Source: Aphodovivens avicola (GTDB lineage: Bacteria > Actinomycetota > Coriobacteriia > Coriobacteriales > Eggerthellaceae). Taken from it: 50,794 nucleotides of DNA. The position numbers were made by a program, and so were the translations under genes. Within the stretch, counting starts at the first letter, position 1. Every line of letters starts with the position of its first letter. The stretch covers positions 1 to 50,794 of the forward strand of contig DVGW01000038.1 of assembly GCA_018712515.1 (NCBI GenBank), written 5' to 3'. A model generated the notes under the pieces. The model saw nothing but the letters and a program-made list of their open reading frames with translations. It searched no databases and was not told the DNA's origin. This document shows, in pieces, positions 16,230 through 24,275 of this stretch.

Positions 16230-17321
16230 CTACCCCATCGAGCCCAGAAGCGGCTGGTCGTAGGCGAACAGCGCCTCGTTGATGCGGAACACGTCGTGGA
16301 CGCCGCGCTCCAGGAAGAACCGCACGATCACGTCGAACTTGCTGCTGCGCGAGAGCGCGAACCCGGCGCGGCCCAGCAGATCCTGCGTCTGGCGGGGATC
16401 GAGCTCCAGCGCGACGGCGAGCGCGACCGCCGTCTGCTTGGTGGGGCGGTAGGCGCGGTTGGAGCGGATCTTGGAAAAGAGCTGACGGCTGAGGTTGGCG
16501 CGGTGGTAGACCTCGGCATCGGTCATCCCGCGCTCGTCGATCAGGGCGAGCAGCGTTTCGGAGAACGACGCGTCCAGATTGGACAGCAGATCGTCCAGCT
16601 CGCGCGGCGCGGCGGCGGAGAGCGCGGCGCAGACAGCCTCCCCGCCGAACGCGGCGGCGAACGCCTCGGGGGCGGCGCTGTCCGCAAGCCCGCCCGGGGC
16701 GGCGCCATCCGCAAGCCCGTCCGGGGCGGCGGCATCCCGCACCTCAACCGCGAGCCGTTCCGCACGGCGGCGCATATAGGGGCTCGCCTCGACGTACTCG
16801 TCGTCGATGTACTCATCGATCTCGTCGAACAGCTCGCCGCCCGCACGCACGGTCGCGCGATCGAACATCACCAGCGTGACGGAGACGTCCTCATGGACAC
16901 GCAGGAACGCCTCGGTCTCCTCGCGCGCGATGGCGAGCGCCTCGTCGACCGGAAACCCGTAGATGCCCGCGGAGACGAGCGGGTACGCCACCGACCGCAC
17001 GCCCAGCCGCTCCGCCTCGGCGAACACGCTGCGGTAGCAGCTGCGCAGCGCCTCGCGCTCGCCCGACAGCCCGCCGCGCCAGATCGGCCCGACGGCGTGG
17101 ATGACCCACGTGGCATCCAGCTCGAACGCCGGCGTGCTCACCGCGCTTCCCGTGGGACAGCCGCCGATCGCGTCGCACGCCGCCTGCATGTCCGCCGCGC
17201 CCGCCGCTGCAAACAGCGCGCCGCACACGCCCCCGCCCGCCTGCAGCCGAGTGTTGGCGGCGTTGACGATGGCGTCGGCGGATACCCGCGCGATGTCGTC
17301 GCGGACGATGAGGAACGGCAT
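16230..17321 (-). CDS. Macrodomain protein with C-terminal HTH-like helical domain
   Basis: Residues 1-165 form a macro (Appr-1''-p) domain with DAIVNAANTRLQAGGGVCGALF and YPLVSAGIYGFPVDEAL, the two loops that grip ADP-ribose, so it should bind or hydrolyse ADP-ribosyl adducts or O-acetyl-ADP-ribose. A low-complexity linker with repeats of the type AAPxGLADxAAP (about 190-225) leads to a helical C-terminal domain (about 245-363) containing MTDAEVYHRANLSRQLFSKI, which resembles an XRE-like helix-turn-helix. The start has CAAGGAGG eleven bases upstream. It is probably an intracellular ADP-ribose signalling or regulatory protein. The macrodomain assignment is strong and the HTH assignment is moderate. 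Confidence 0.85.
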   Translation of the reverse strand: MPFLIVRDDIARVSADAIVNAANTRLQAGGGVCGALFAAAGAADMQAACDAIGGCPTGSAVSTPAFELDATWVIHAVGPIWRGGLSGEREALRSCYRSVFAEAERLGVRSVAYPLVSAGIYGFPVDEALAIAREETEAFLRVHEDVSVTLVMFDRATVRAGGELFDEIDEYIDDEYVEASPYMRRRAERLAVEVRDAAAPDGLADGAAPGGLADSAAPEAFAAAFGGEAVCAALSAAAPRELDDLLSNLDASFSETLLALIDERGMTDAEVYHRANLSRQLFSKIRSNRAYRPTKQTAVALAVALELDPRQTQDLLGRAGFALSRSSKFDVIVRFFLERGVHDVFRINEALFAYDQPLLGSMG

Positions 17322-17439
17322 GAGGGGCCTCCTTGCGGACCGATGGATCGAGCTCTGGTCTCGTCGGAATTGTATCGCACCCGCGGCGCGCTCTGCAGGG
17401 CCGCCGACGATACGTCGCGCCCCGCAAGGCCGCTGCGCT

Positions 17440-17544
17440 CCGGCACGCCCGCAGCGTGCTACGCGGTCTGGTATGTTCGCGGCGCCCCTCGCTGGGCAGC
17501 CAGACGCCCCGGCACGCCGGTGGCGCGCTACGCGGTCTGATACG
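17440..17544. repeat. Imperfect direct repeat, 35 bp, at end of tetR
   Basis: The segments 17440-17474 and 17510-17544 share CGGCACGCC, GCTACGCGGTCTG and the following bases. The second copy includes the last codons of the TetR gene at 17528, so the gene's 3' tip seems to have been duplicated. The rest of the 200-base gap between the macrodomain and TetR genes holds nothing else recognisable. Confidence 0.7.
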
Positions 17545-18067
17545 CCCCCTCGACGAGGCGGGCCATCGCGCGGGCGACGTCGCGCTCCTTCTCGGCGCAG
17601 CCGCCGCGCACCCAGAGGTCCATGACGCCGCCGAGGCCGCGCGCCACGTACACGAGCGCGGCCTCGGCGGGGACGCGGCTGTCGCGCTGGCGCCAGCCGT
17701 GATGCTCGACCATGTAGCCGAGGTAGCGGATGAACAGGTTGTCGAGCGCCGCCATCAGCTCGCCGCCCACGCTCCTCGCCGCGATGTTGCGGCGCAGCAC
17801 CGCGCTGCCGCGGGCAACGCGCAGCGCCTCCTCGAAGAACGCCGCCGGCGACGTCTCGGACGCCCGCGCGAACCCCTCGAGGCTGCGCAGCATCACGTCG
17901 TGGAGCAGCGCCTGCTTGTCGCGGTAGTTGTCGTAGAACGCCGGACGGCTCATGTCGGCGCGCGCGCAGATCTCGCTGACGGTGATCTTCTCGAACGGCT
18001 TCTCGGCCGACAGCTCCTCGAGCGCCCGTCGAAACGCCGCCCGGCTCTTCTGGATGCGCCTGTCCAC
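17528..18067 (-). CDS. TetR/AcrR family transcriptional regulator
   Basis: A 179-residue regulator. The N-terminal helix-turn-helix reads ITVSEICARADMSRPAFYDNYRDKQALL (residues about 28-55), which is typical of TetR repressors; the rest is the helical ligand-binding and dimerisation domain, whose effector is unknown. The domain type (TetR with a C-terminal 14-like layout) is common in Coriobacteriia. The frame starts at ATG 18067; a palindromic pair that could be its operator lies at 18188-18217. It may control itself and the DUF5692 gene upstream, which is inference. Confidence 0.85.
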   Translation of the reverse strand: MDRRIQKSRAAFRRALEELSAEKPFEKITVSEICARADMSRPAFYDNYRDKQALLHDVMLRSLEGFARASETSPAAFFEEALRVARGSAVLRRNIAARSVGGELMAALDNLFIRYLGYMVEHHGWRQRDSRVPAEAALVYVARGLGGVMDLWVRGGCAEKERDVARAMARLVEGAYQTA

Positions 18068-18187
18068 GAAGCCCTCCCGTCTTCCCGCCCGCCCTCTGCT
18101 ACTCGCGCGAACGCCAAAAGATCGGCCTTGCGGTATGACCGGTCGCGTCTCCCCCGGTCACAACCCGCTCGGCCGATCCCTGTTACC

Positions 18188-18217
18188 TTACAATTGTATT
18201 CTATCTTACAAATGTTA
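18188..18217. promoter_or_regulatory. Paired palindromic sites upstream of tetR
   Basis: TTACAATTGTA (containing the perfect ten-base palindrome TACAATTGTA) and TTACAAATGTTA lie 18 bases apart in an AT-rich island amid GC-rich sequence. Their position between tetR (starts 18067) and DUF5692 fits a promoter/operator. The minus strand also shows TAGAAT and TACAAT as possible -10 elements here. Confidence 0.5.
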
Positions 18218-18270
18218 CTCGCAAGAATCAAGCCATCGGACAGCTCGCGGCAGCCGCAAAACCCGTCTCG

Positions 18271-19269
18271 CTACGCCGTCGCCAGCTCCTCGTCACTCGC
18301 GCGGCGTTTCATGGCCTTCTCGTAGTCCTTCGTGCCCACGAACACTTCCTTCATGTACGGGTTCACGCCCAGCTTCTTGCTGCGGTAGACGATGTAGCCC
18401 AGCGCCAGCACGTTGGCGACCAGCGCCACCGCCGACACGGCCAGGTTGACGTCGGGGTTGTTGACCGACTGCACCGCGAAGATCGAATCGTTGGCGAACA
18501 TCGGGCATACCTGGCAGAACATGCACCAGATCGACAGCGTGAACGCACGGTTCTGGATCCAGCCGCCCTTGTTCCACGCGAACGCGGCGATGGTCGGCGC
18601 GAGCAGCAGCGCCAAACCGCAGTACCACGAGTGCGTCGGCAGGCAGTTGTACGTGTAGCAGAAGTTCCAGATGTCGTAGGCGATGATGAACACCCACGTC
18701 ATGTCGGGCCATAGCATGTCCTGACGCTTCTTGGAGATGTAGATGCCGAACCAGCCCGTCATGCACAGGATGTTGATGATGCCCGCCACGCCGTTGAACA
18801 CGTTGTGCCAGCCGCCGTAAAGCGTCACGCCCTCGACCGATACCCAGGTGGTGCCCCATGCGCGGATGGCGCTTTCGAAATCGCTCACCACCGCGATGAG
18901 GATGTTGATGGCCACGATCACGAACGGGAAGCACTTGAACCAGTGCGATTTGCCGATGCTGCCCCACTGGTATTTGAGCGCCATGAAGCCGATGCAGCCG
19001 ATGGTCGCCGCGTAGAGCTTGGCGTAGTGGAACCAGCTTCCCTGGTACAGGTACGTCGGGTTGTTGAGCGCCCATTCCTGTCCCATCGCCGCGCAGACCG
19101 TGATCGCGATGAAGTACACGGTCAGGATAGACGGCACCACGATGAAGCAGAAGATGCCGCCCGCCTTCGAGCGGCGTGCGAACTCGTTGAGCAGGATGAG
19201 CGCGATGAGAACCATCGCCCATCCGATCCACTGGTAGACGGCGGTGTCGCCATAGACGTCGAACAACAT
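18271..19269 (-). CDS. DUF5692 family membrane protein
   Basis: A 332-residue integral membrane protein with about nine hydrophobic segments spread over its length and a short charged C-terminal tail (KDYEKAMKRRASDEELATA). Seen signatures include MLFDVYGDTAVYQWIGWA at the N-terminus and WPDMTWVFIIAYDIWNFCYTYNC in the middle, which I associate with the DUF5692 family common in Eggerthellaceae. Function is unknown; a transport or sensing role is only a guess. The start at 19269 follows GGAGGGATCACCC; a longer in-frame start upstream is not supported. It lies 42 bases downstream of a TetR gene on the same strand, so the pair is probably one operon. Confidence 0.78.
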   Translation of the reverse strand: MLFDVYGDTAVYQWIGWAMVLIALILLNEFARRSKAGGIFCFIVVPSILTVYFIAITVCAAMGQEWALNNPTYLYQGSWFHYAKLYAATIGCIGFMALKYQWGSIGKSHWFKCFPFVIVAINILIAVVSDFESAIRAWGTTWVSVEGVTLYGGWHNVFNGVAGIINILCMTGWFGIYISKKRQDMLWPDMTWVFIIAYDIWNFCYTYNCLPTHSWYCGLALLLAPTIAAFAWNKGGWIQNRAFTLSIWCMFCQVCPMFANDSIFAVQSVNNPDVNLAVSAVALVANVLALGYIVYRSKKLGVNPYMKEVFVGTKDYEKAMKRRASDEELATA

Positions 19270-19311
19270 GGGTGATCCCTCCTCCACGGCGAGGAGTCGG
19301 GGCGGGGCGGG

Positions 19312-19944
19312 TTAGCGATCCAGATGCAGCGTCTGGGCGATGAGGTCGGCGAGCATCTCGTCATCGGCGTCGGGATGGCGGCGCAGGTAGCCCACCAACC
19401 CCAGCACCAGCACATAGAACGTCTCGTGAACGTGCTCGATGCGGATCTGGTGCAGCGCCTCGTAGTCCTTGACCGTGTGCTCCTCCATGTAGGTGGCGAC
19501 GCGATCGGCTACACGGTTGACGAACTCGAGGTACAGCGACGCGTTCTCGTCCGACGCGAGCGCGTGCCGGAACGACCCGTCCTCGAACAGCCCCAGCCTC
19601 AACAGCCTCACCACGCTCGCCAGCGCGTCGTCGATCTGTCCGACCTTGCGCTCCCTATCCCAGTAATGCACGGCCTCCACGAAGTCCGCCACATAGGTGT
19701 CCAACACCGCCGAGGTGACGGCATCCTTGTTGGGGAAGTAATGGTAGAACAGCGACCGCGTCACGCCGAGGCGCGCGGTGATGTCTTGGATCGTGGTGCG
19801 CGACAGCCCTTTCTCCTCGTACAGCGACCGGGCGGCATCGACGATCTCGTCACGCCGACCGCCCGTCGGGGCGGCCATGGCGCCAGCGGGCGCGCCTCGT
19901 CCGTCGAGCGGTGCGACGGTGGGCTTGGCATCCTGCGGCTGCAT
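19312..19944 (-). CDS. TetR/AcrR family transcriptional regulator
   Basis: A 210-residue TetR regulator with a short disordered N-terminal extension (residues 1-28), then a clear helix-turn-helix: TTIQDITARLGVTRSLFYHYFPNKDAV. The C-terminal helical domain is of unknown specificity. It starts at ATG 19944 with a GAGAGGGGG ribosome binding site and is followed after 42 bases by the DUF5692 membrane gene, so it probably regulates that gene and itself. A strong stem-loop (20124-20155) lies upstream, but this is more likely the terminator of the convergent-end nucleotidase transcript than an operator. Confidence 0.87.
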   Translation of the reverse strand: MQPQDAKPTVAPLDGRGAPAGAMAAPTGGRRDEIVDAARSLYEEKGLSRTTIQDITARLGVTRSLFYHYFPNKDAVTSAVLDTYVADFVEAVHYWDRERKVGQIDDALASVVRLLRLGLFEDGSFRHALASDENASLYLEFVNRVADRVATYMEEHTVKDYEALHQIRIEHVHETFYVLVLGLVGYLRRHPDADDEMLADLIAQTLHLDR

Positions 19945-20123
19945 GGGAGCCCCCTCTCGTTACGAAGCTGGGTGCGCGCGTCCAGCGACGATGCGGCGGC
20001 TTGCGGAATCCGAGACGTGCCTGCATCCGGACTCGCGGGGCGAAGCTGCGACGTTTGCGCCCTCCCCGCATCGCGTTGCCTGAAGGATACGACGCGGATT
20101 GACGGGTCGTCAATCGACACAAA

Positions 20124-20155
20124 GCCCGATCCGTCAATTCGTTGACGGATCGGGC
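20124..20155 (-). terminator. Terminator-like hairpin downstream of 5'-nucleotidase
   Basis: A perfect 14-base stem (GCCCGATCCGTCAA with its complement) around a TTCG loop lies about 75 bases past the nucleotidase stop. On the minus strand it is followed by TTTGTGTCG, a weak U tract. The interval also contains several TTGAC/GTCAA half-sites, so an operator role cannot be excluded. Confidence 0.65.
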
Positions 20156-20230
20156 CATAACGTCAAGATGACCGAAAGCGCCCGCTCGTGCGTCGCCTTC
20201 GGCCATCTTGCAAGAAGGGATGGCTCCGCT

Positions 20231-22534
20231 CTAGCGGCGGGCGCTCCTCTCGCGAACACGCGCGACGGCGGCAGCGGCGATCGCGAAGGAGGCGACGGCG
20301 CCGAGGGCAAGAGCCGCGCACGCCGAGTCGTCACCGGTGCGCGCGAGCGTGCTCAGCGGCTTGGTCTCCTTGGCGGGGTCGTCGGCGTCGGCGGGCGGCT
20401 GCTGCTGCTCCTGGCTGCCCTGCTCCTGGCCGCCTTGCTGCTGATCATCGCCCTCGCCCTGGCCGCCTTGGCCGGCGTAGGTCACCGTGCCGGAGAGCGG
20501 GTAGACGCGCTCCTCCCAGCCGTCGCTGCCCACGAAAGCGCGCAGAGCCTGCTCGCAGGTGCCCCACTCCTCCGCCAGCTGCATGCCGGCGAACTCGGGA
20601 TAGACGTTGGTTTTCTGCGGCAGATAGCTGTTCATCGCGACCGTGTAGATGCGGTTGGGATCGAGCGGCTGCCCTCCGATGGAGATGCTCGCGATGCGCT
20701 GCCCCTTGGGCTTGTCCCAATCGATGGTCATCGTCGCGCCGCCGCTCACCAGCACGCTGCCGGACTCGTCGGGCCACGCGTACTGCATCGGATCCTCGCC
20801 CGCCGCGATCGCCTCGACCTGCTTCGCCAGCACCGCGCGGCACTGCGCGCTGATCTCAAGCGAGGTCTCCAGCGCACTGCGGATCTGCGCGCCGGTGAGC
20901 TGGTAGGTCGAGAGCGTGTTGCCGTACGGCGAGATCGCCAGCAGATCGCCCGCGGTCACGTCGCCCTCCGGAATGCCGCCGCGGATGCCGCCGGCGTTCT
21001 CGAACGCCAGGTCGGCGCCGGTCTGCGCCAGATACGCCGCCGTGACCGCATGCCCGATGGCCGTGTCCTCGGTGCGCACCTTCTCCCAGCCGCCCGGGCC
21101 GTCGATGGTGGGCTCGTAGGGGTACGCCTGGGCGCTCTGGCCGACAACCTGATCCGCCTCGGCCGCGACCAGCTCCTCGATCTCGGCGACCATCTCCTCG
21201 ACCGCGGGATCGGGCTGCATCCCGGCAGCCTCGTCGAACGACACCTGATCGGTCTCGTTCCCCGTCACGCTCCACACGTCATCCTCGACGGTTTCGGTGC
21301 CGTTGTCGTCGTAGGACAACGTCAGGTCGAGCACGCCCGCGTACTGCAGGTAATGCCCCGCCTCGACCACCGCCACGGCGGTGCCGCCCGCGCCGGCCAC
21401 CGTCTCCTCCATCACCACGTGCTCATGGCCCGCGATGACCGCGTCGACGCCCTTGGTCTGGCGCGCGAATCCCAGCGGATCGGCGTTGTGCGTGAGCGCG
21501 ATCACAACATCGCAGCCCGCCGCGCGCAGCTCGGCCGCCGCCTCGTTGGCTGCCGCCACCGGGTCCGTGAATCGGACATCCGCCACGTTGGCAGCGGCGG
21601 TCGAGGTGTAGAAGCCCTGATCGATCACACCCAGCACGCCGACCTGCACCGTCTCCACCGTGTCGTCCGAAAGCTCGACCTTCACGTCCTTCACGATATA
21701 GGGCTCGGAGAAGTACGGAGCGCCCGTCCGCGCGTCGACGACGTTGGCGGCGAGAACGTTGAAGCCGCTCAACGAAGCCAAGCTGTCGATCTCCTTCAGC
21801 TTCGCCGCCCCATAGCTCCAGTCGTGGTTGCCCGGCGTGGTGGCGTCGTAGCCGAGCATCTCCATTAGCGTGGCGATGCTCATCCCCTCGGCAAGCGTCG
21901 CGAACGACTGCCCATGGAACGTGTCGCCCGCGTCCAGCACCAGGTCGGGGTCGACCGACTCCTTGATCGTCTGCAGGATCGGGAACCCGATCGCCCTGTT
22001 GCGCGTATCCAGTTTGTAGTAGCCGTGGATGTCGTTGGTATGCAGAACGGTCACCTTGCCGGTAGGAGTTTCATCGGCTGCCCCGGCAGCCTCCGGCGCG
22101 TCGGAGGCCGTCTCCTGATCCGACGCCGTCGTCAGCGCAGCTGCGGTCGCCGGTTCAGACCCGGACGTATCGACCGACTCGACTGAATCGTTCGGCCCAG
22201 ACGCATCGCTTGACCCAGCGGCATCAACCAAAGCGGAAGCGCCTTCTGCTACGGACACGCCATCTGACGGGACGACGTCGCCAAATTGAGCGACATCGTT
22301 CGATTGCGCGCTACCGCCCGTTTGGGCAGCGGGGCCTGACTGAGCCGCATTGCCCAATCGATCCGCGCGATCCGCGTCGGTCGAGGCAGACGCCCCTGCC
22401 ATTGTGGCGGTACTGCCAGCGATCCCCTCTGCCTCGTACGCCAACGCTGTAGTTGGAAAAGCGATCGACGAAGCAAGCGCAATTGTCAGAATGCAGCTGC
22501 CGATCTTTTTTGCAAACTCAACGGAATAACCCAT
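20231..22534 (-). CDS. Secreted, sortase-anchored 5'-nucleotidase / metallophosphatase
   Basis: A 767-residue surface enzyme predicted to hydrolyse nucleotides or related phosphoesters outside the cell. Order of parts: signal peptide (residues 1-32, ending FPTTALA), a long Ser/Ala/Asp-rich spacer (about 35-145), a calcineurin-like metallophosphatase domain (TVLHTNDIHGYY, LDAGDTFHG, TPGNHDWSYG, ALTHNADPLGFA, AGHEHVV supply the metal ligands), a 5'-nucleotidase C-terminal domain (AFENAGGIRGGIPEGDVTAGD, then AISPYGNTLSTYQLTG), a Gln/Gly-rich spacer and a sorting signal LARTGDD followed by a hydrophobic stretch and an RERSARR tail. LARTG fits the LAXTG pattern of class E sortases of actinobacteria. 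The start has GAAAGGACTGCC upstream. No sortase gene is nearby. Confidence 0.9.
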   Translation of the reverse strand: MGYSVEFAKKIGSCILTIALASSIAFPTTALAYEAEGIAGSTATMAGASASTDADRADRLGNAAQSGPAAQTGGSAQSNDVAQFGDVVPSDGVSVAEGASALVDAAGSSDASGPNDSVESVDTSGSEPATAAALTTASDQETASDAPEAAGAADETPTGKVTVLHTNDIHGYYKLDTRNRAIGFPILQTIKESVDPDLVLDAGDTFHGQSFATLAEGMSIATLMEMLGYDATTPGNHDWSYGAAKLKEIDSLASLSGFNVLAANVVDARTGAPYFSEPYIVKDVKVELSDDTVETVQVGVLGVIDQGFYTSTAAANVADVRFTDPVAAANEAAAELRAAGCDVVIALTHNADPLGFARQTKGVDAVIAGHEHVVMEETVAGAGGTAVAVVEAGHYLQYAGVLDLTLSYDDNGTETVEDDVWSVTGNETDQVSFDEAAGMQPDPAVEEMVAEIEELVAAEADQVVGQSAQAYPYEPTIDGPGGWEKVRTEDTAIGHAVTAAYLAQTGADLAFENAGGIRGGIPEGDVTAGDLLAISPYGNTLSTYQLTGAQIRSALETSLEISAQCRAVLAKQVEAIAAGEDPMQYAWPDESGSVLVSGGATMTIDWDKPKGQRIASISIGGQPLDPNRIYTVAMNSYLPQKTNVYPEFAGMQLAEEWGTCEQALRAFVGSDGWEERVYPLSGTVTYAGQGGQGEGDDQQQGGQEQGSQEQQQPPADADDPAKETKPLSTLARTGDDSACAALALGAVASFAIAAAAVARVRERSARR

Positions 22535-22738
22535 GGCAGTCCTTTCGAGCGCGGAGTAAGCCGTCTCGCCAGGATCATCTTATCAACCCAACACGTATTC
22601 CGAATCCTCATACCGACCAGCAGCCCATATCGAGCAATCAAAAGACGCGGTCGTGTCCCAAACGCGCGAGCGCCACCCAAAACGCACGGCAACCCCACCT
22701 AAAAATGCGCGGATGCTTTCCCGGTTTTTCCGATCGGA

Positions 22739-22900
22739 TGCCAACTATCGCGAAGAATGCGACATACTCCTGCTCTCAGCCTTGCTCGAATGTCGCATTC
22801 TGGCTTCAAATTGGCACTTTGCACGGACTCTAGACGATTTTGAAACGATATGGGCGGTTCGTCGCGATGAGGTTGTCGCATTCTTCTTGATTTCTGGCAT
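22739..22900. repeat. Structured dispersed repeat, copy 1
   Basis: This 160-base element matches the element at 28066-28216. Both show, in order, TGCCA, GAATGCGACAT, ATGTCGCATTC, TTGGCACTTTG, a GGACT, TTGTCGCATTCTTC and GGCAT, while the intervening bases differ. GAATGCGACAT (22755-22765) and ATGTCGCATTC (22790-22800) form an 11-base stem nested inside a TGCCAA/TTGGCA pair (22739-22744, 22811-22816). It lies upstream of the 5'-nucleotidase and the TF-like gene. The rest of the 640-base gap holds only the tandem repeat at 23012. Confidence 0.75.
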
Positions 22901-23011
22901 TTATTCCGATAATCCCGGCACGCATGACCCTCAAAGTCTCGAATCGACCGCAAGCAATCCGCAAGTTCGGAGCCGCGCCAACAACGTCGTGCGCTGATGC
23001 TGCACCAACAG

Positions 23012-23080
23012 CAGACCCGCACTCGAGCCCGCACCAGACACGCACTCGCGCCCGTGCCAGACACGCACTCGTACCCGTGC
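23012..23080. repeat. Tandem 23-bp repeat, three copies
   Basis: Three consecutive 23-base units start at 23012, 23035 and 23058, each of the form CAGACACGCACTCG followed by variable bases and CCCGTGC or CCCGCAC, with a partial fourth copy after 23081. It is non-coding and lies about 100 bases before the TF-like gene. Confidence 0.85.
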
Positions 23081-23177
23081 CAGACGTGCAATTATTCGTA
23101 TTCAAGTGGTGCATTCCTCGGCATAACGGGTAAAATAACTCTTTGCGTATATCCAACCTGATGGAGGTTAAACAACG

Positions 23178-23957
23178 ATGGCAAGCCCCACCTTCACCCT
23201 CACCTCGTATGAGCCGGTGTACGCCGTGTGCCCCGAGGTGCGGATTCCTGAAGAGATCATCCGCGAGCAGGCGCTGCGCTGGCTGCAGTCCCAGATCGCC
23301 AAGGAAGGCGAGACCGCGAAGCTCACCGACAGCTGGGTCAACGCCCACTGCGAGGATTTCAAGAACGTCGAAGAGCTCATGATCTTCATCCGCTACAACG
23401 TCTACCGCGACAACCGCGAGATCCAGCAGCTGGCCGACCAGGACGTCATCTGCCGCGAGCTGTCCAAGCGCCTGGTGGAGGAGCTGCCCGCCGACCTGGT
23501 CGACGAGTGCGTCTACGCCGCCAAGATCCGCCTGGAGGACATGATCTACCGCGCCGGCAAGTCCGTCGAGGACTACTGCGCCGACCGCGGCATCTCCGAG
23601 GAGAAACTCTACGCCGACACCGAGGAGCGCGCGATCCAGAGCCTCAAGGAGGACTCCGCGCTGGCCGCTTACGCCGCGCACATGAACTACACGCTGGAGC
23701 CCGATGACTTCTACGCCATCATCCCCGGCAACAGCATCCAGGAGAAGGCGCACAAGCGCCGCCAGATCGAGCTCGAGGGCCGTCTGGCTCCGATGGAGGA
23801 GTACGCCCGCAAGACCAAGGCGCTGCGCGAGATCATGGAAAACGCGATGATCAAGCGCCGCGAGACCGACCAGGAGTGGCTGCGCTACGGCGACACCGCC
23901 GCCGACGTGCTGCATGCCAACAAGCAGTTCCCCGACAGCTTCATCTCGCTGGGTTAA
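23178..23957 (+). CDS. Trigger factor C-terminal domain-like protein, no ribosome-binding or PPIase domain
   Basis: A 259-residue mostly helical protein. Residues about 20-180 follow the pattern of the trigger factor chaperone (C-terminal) domain: AKLTDSWVNAHCEDFKNVEEL, then SKRLVEELPADLVDECVYAAKIRLEDMIYRAG, KSVEDYCADRGISEEKLYADTEERAIQSLKEDSALAAYAAHMNYTLEPDDF. It lacks both the GFRxGxxP ribosome-binding signature and the FKBP-like PPIase domain. The start has a strong TGGAGG ribosome binding site. It faces slyD and tig, the genes for two other folding factors, in convergent orientation. It is probably a ribosome-independent holdase; this is inference. Confidence 0.72.
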   Translation: MASPTFTLTSYEPVYAVCPEVRIPEEIIREQALRWLQSQIAKEGETAKLTDSWVNAHCEDFKNVEELMIFIRYNVYRDNREIQQLADQDVICRELSKRLVEELPADLVDECVYAAKIRLEDMIYRAGKSVEDYCADRGISEEKLYADTEERAIQSLKEDSALAAYAAHMNYTLEPDDFYAIIPGNSIQEKAHKRRQIELEGRLAPMEEYARKTKALREIMENAMIKRRETDQEWLRYGDTAADVLHANKQFPDSFISLG

Positions 23958-23980
23958 AGCCGGGCGAAACACCGCATGAG

Positions 23981-24004
23981 AAAGGGAGCCTTCGGGCTCC
24001 CTTT
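23981..24004 (+). terminator. Intrinsic terminator after TF-like gene
   Basis: A ten-base stem AAAGGGAGCC / GGCTCCCTTT around a TTCG loop, ending in a T-rich run, about 25 bases after the stop codon of the TF-like gene. Confidence 0.9.
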
Positions 24005-24154
24005 TCGTTTCGGGAATGAAAGCAAGGGGCGAATGGCTTTCCCCTCCCCTCGTATCCGCTGCCACGTTGGCGGATACGAGGGGGAGTGCAGATGACGAGA
24101 AAGACCGCGCAAGCGCAGATCAGAATCTTTCCCTACGGTCTTCGCCGACAGGGG

Positions 24155-24228
24155 AATGAGAAAAAGGGACAGTCACTTCGTCTCATTTTCGCGAAAATGA
24201 GACGAAGTGACTGTCCCTTTTTCTCATT
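24155..24228. repeat. Perfect 74-bp palindrome, doubled REP-like element (family A)
   Basis: Two 37-base arms (24155-24191 and 24192-24228) are exact reverse complements with no spacer. Each arm contains the family A unit AATGAGAAAAAGGGACAGTC, also found as single copies at 31269, 32752, 33589 and 50664. It lies in the gap between the convergent TF-like and slyD genes. Confidence 0.93.
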
Positions 24229-24230
24229 GG

Positions 24231-24256
24231 AAGGCCTCCCGTTGCGGGGAGGCCTT
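24231..24256 (-). terminator. Terminator hairpin downstream of slyD
   Basis: AAGGCCTCCC and GGGAGGCCTT form a ten-base stem around a short loop, 20 bases past the slyD stop. T-rich sequence is modest on the minus strand, so efficiency is uncertain; the adjacent palindrome could help terminate both convergent transcripts. Confidence 0.7.
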
Positions 24257-24275
24257 CTTCAGTTGGAACGTTGTC

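Noticed and set aside
22903..23133. Short frames in the gap before the TF-like gene
   Set aside because: They cross tandem repeats, have no ribosome binding sites and no similarity to known proteins.
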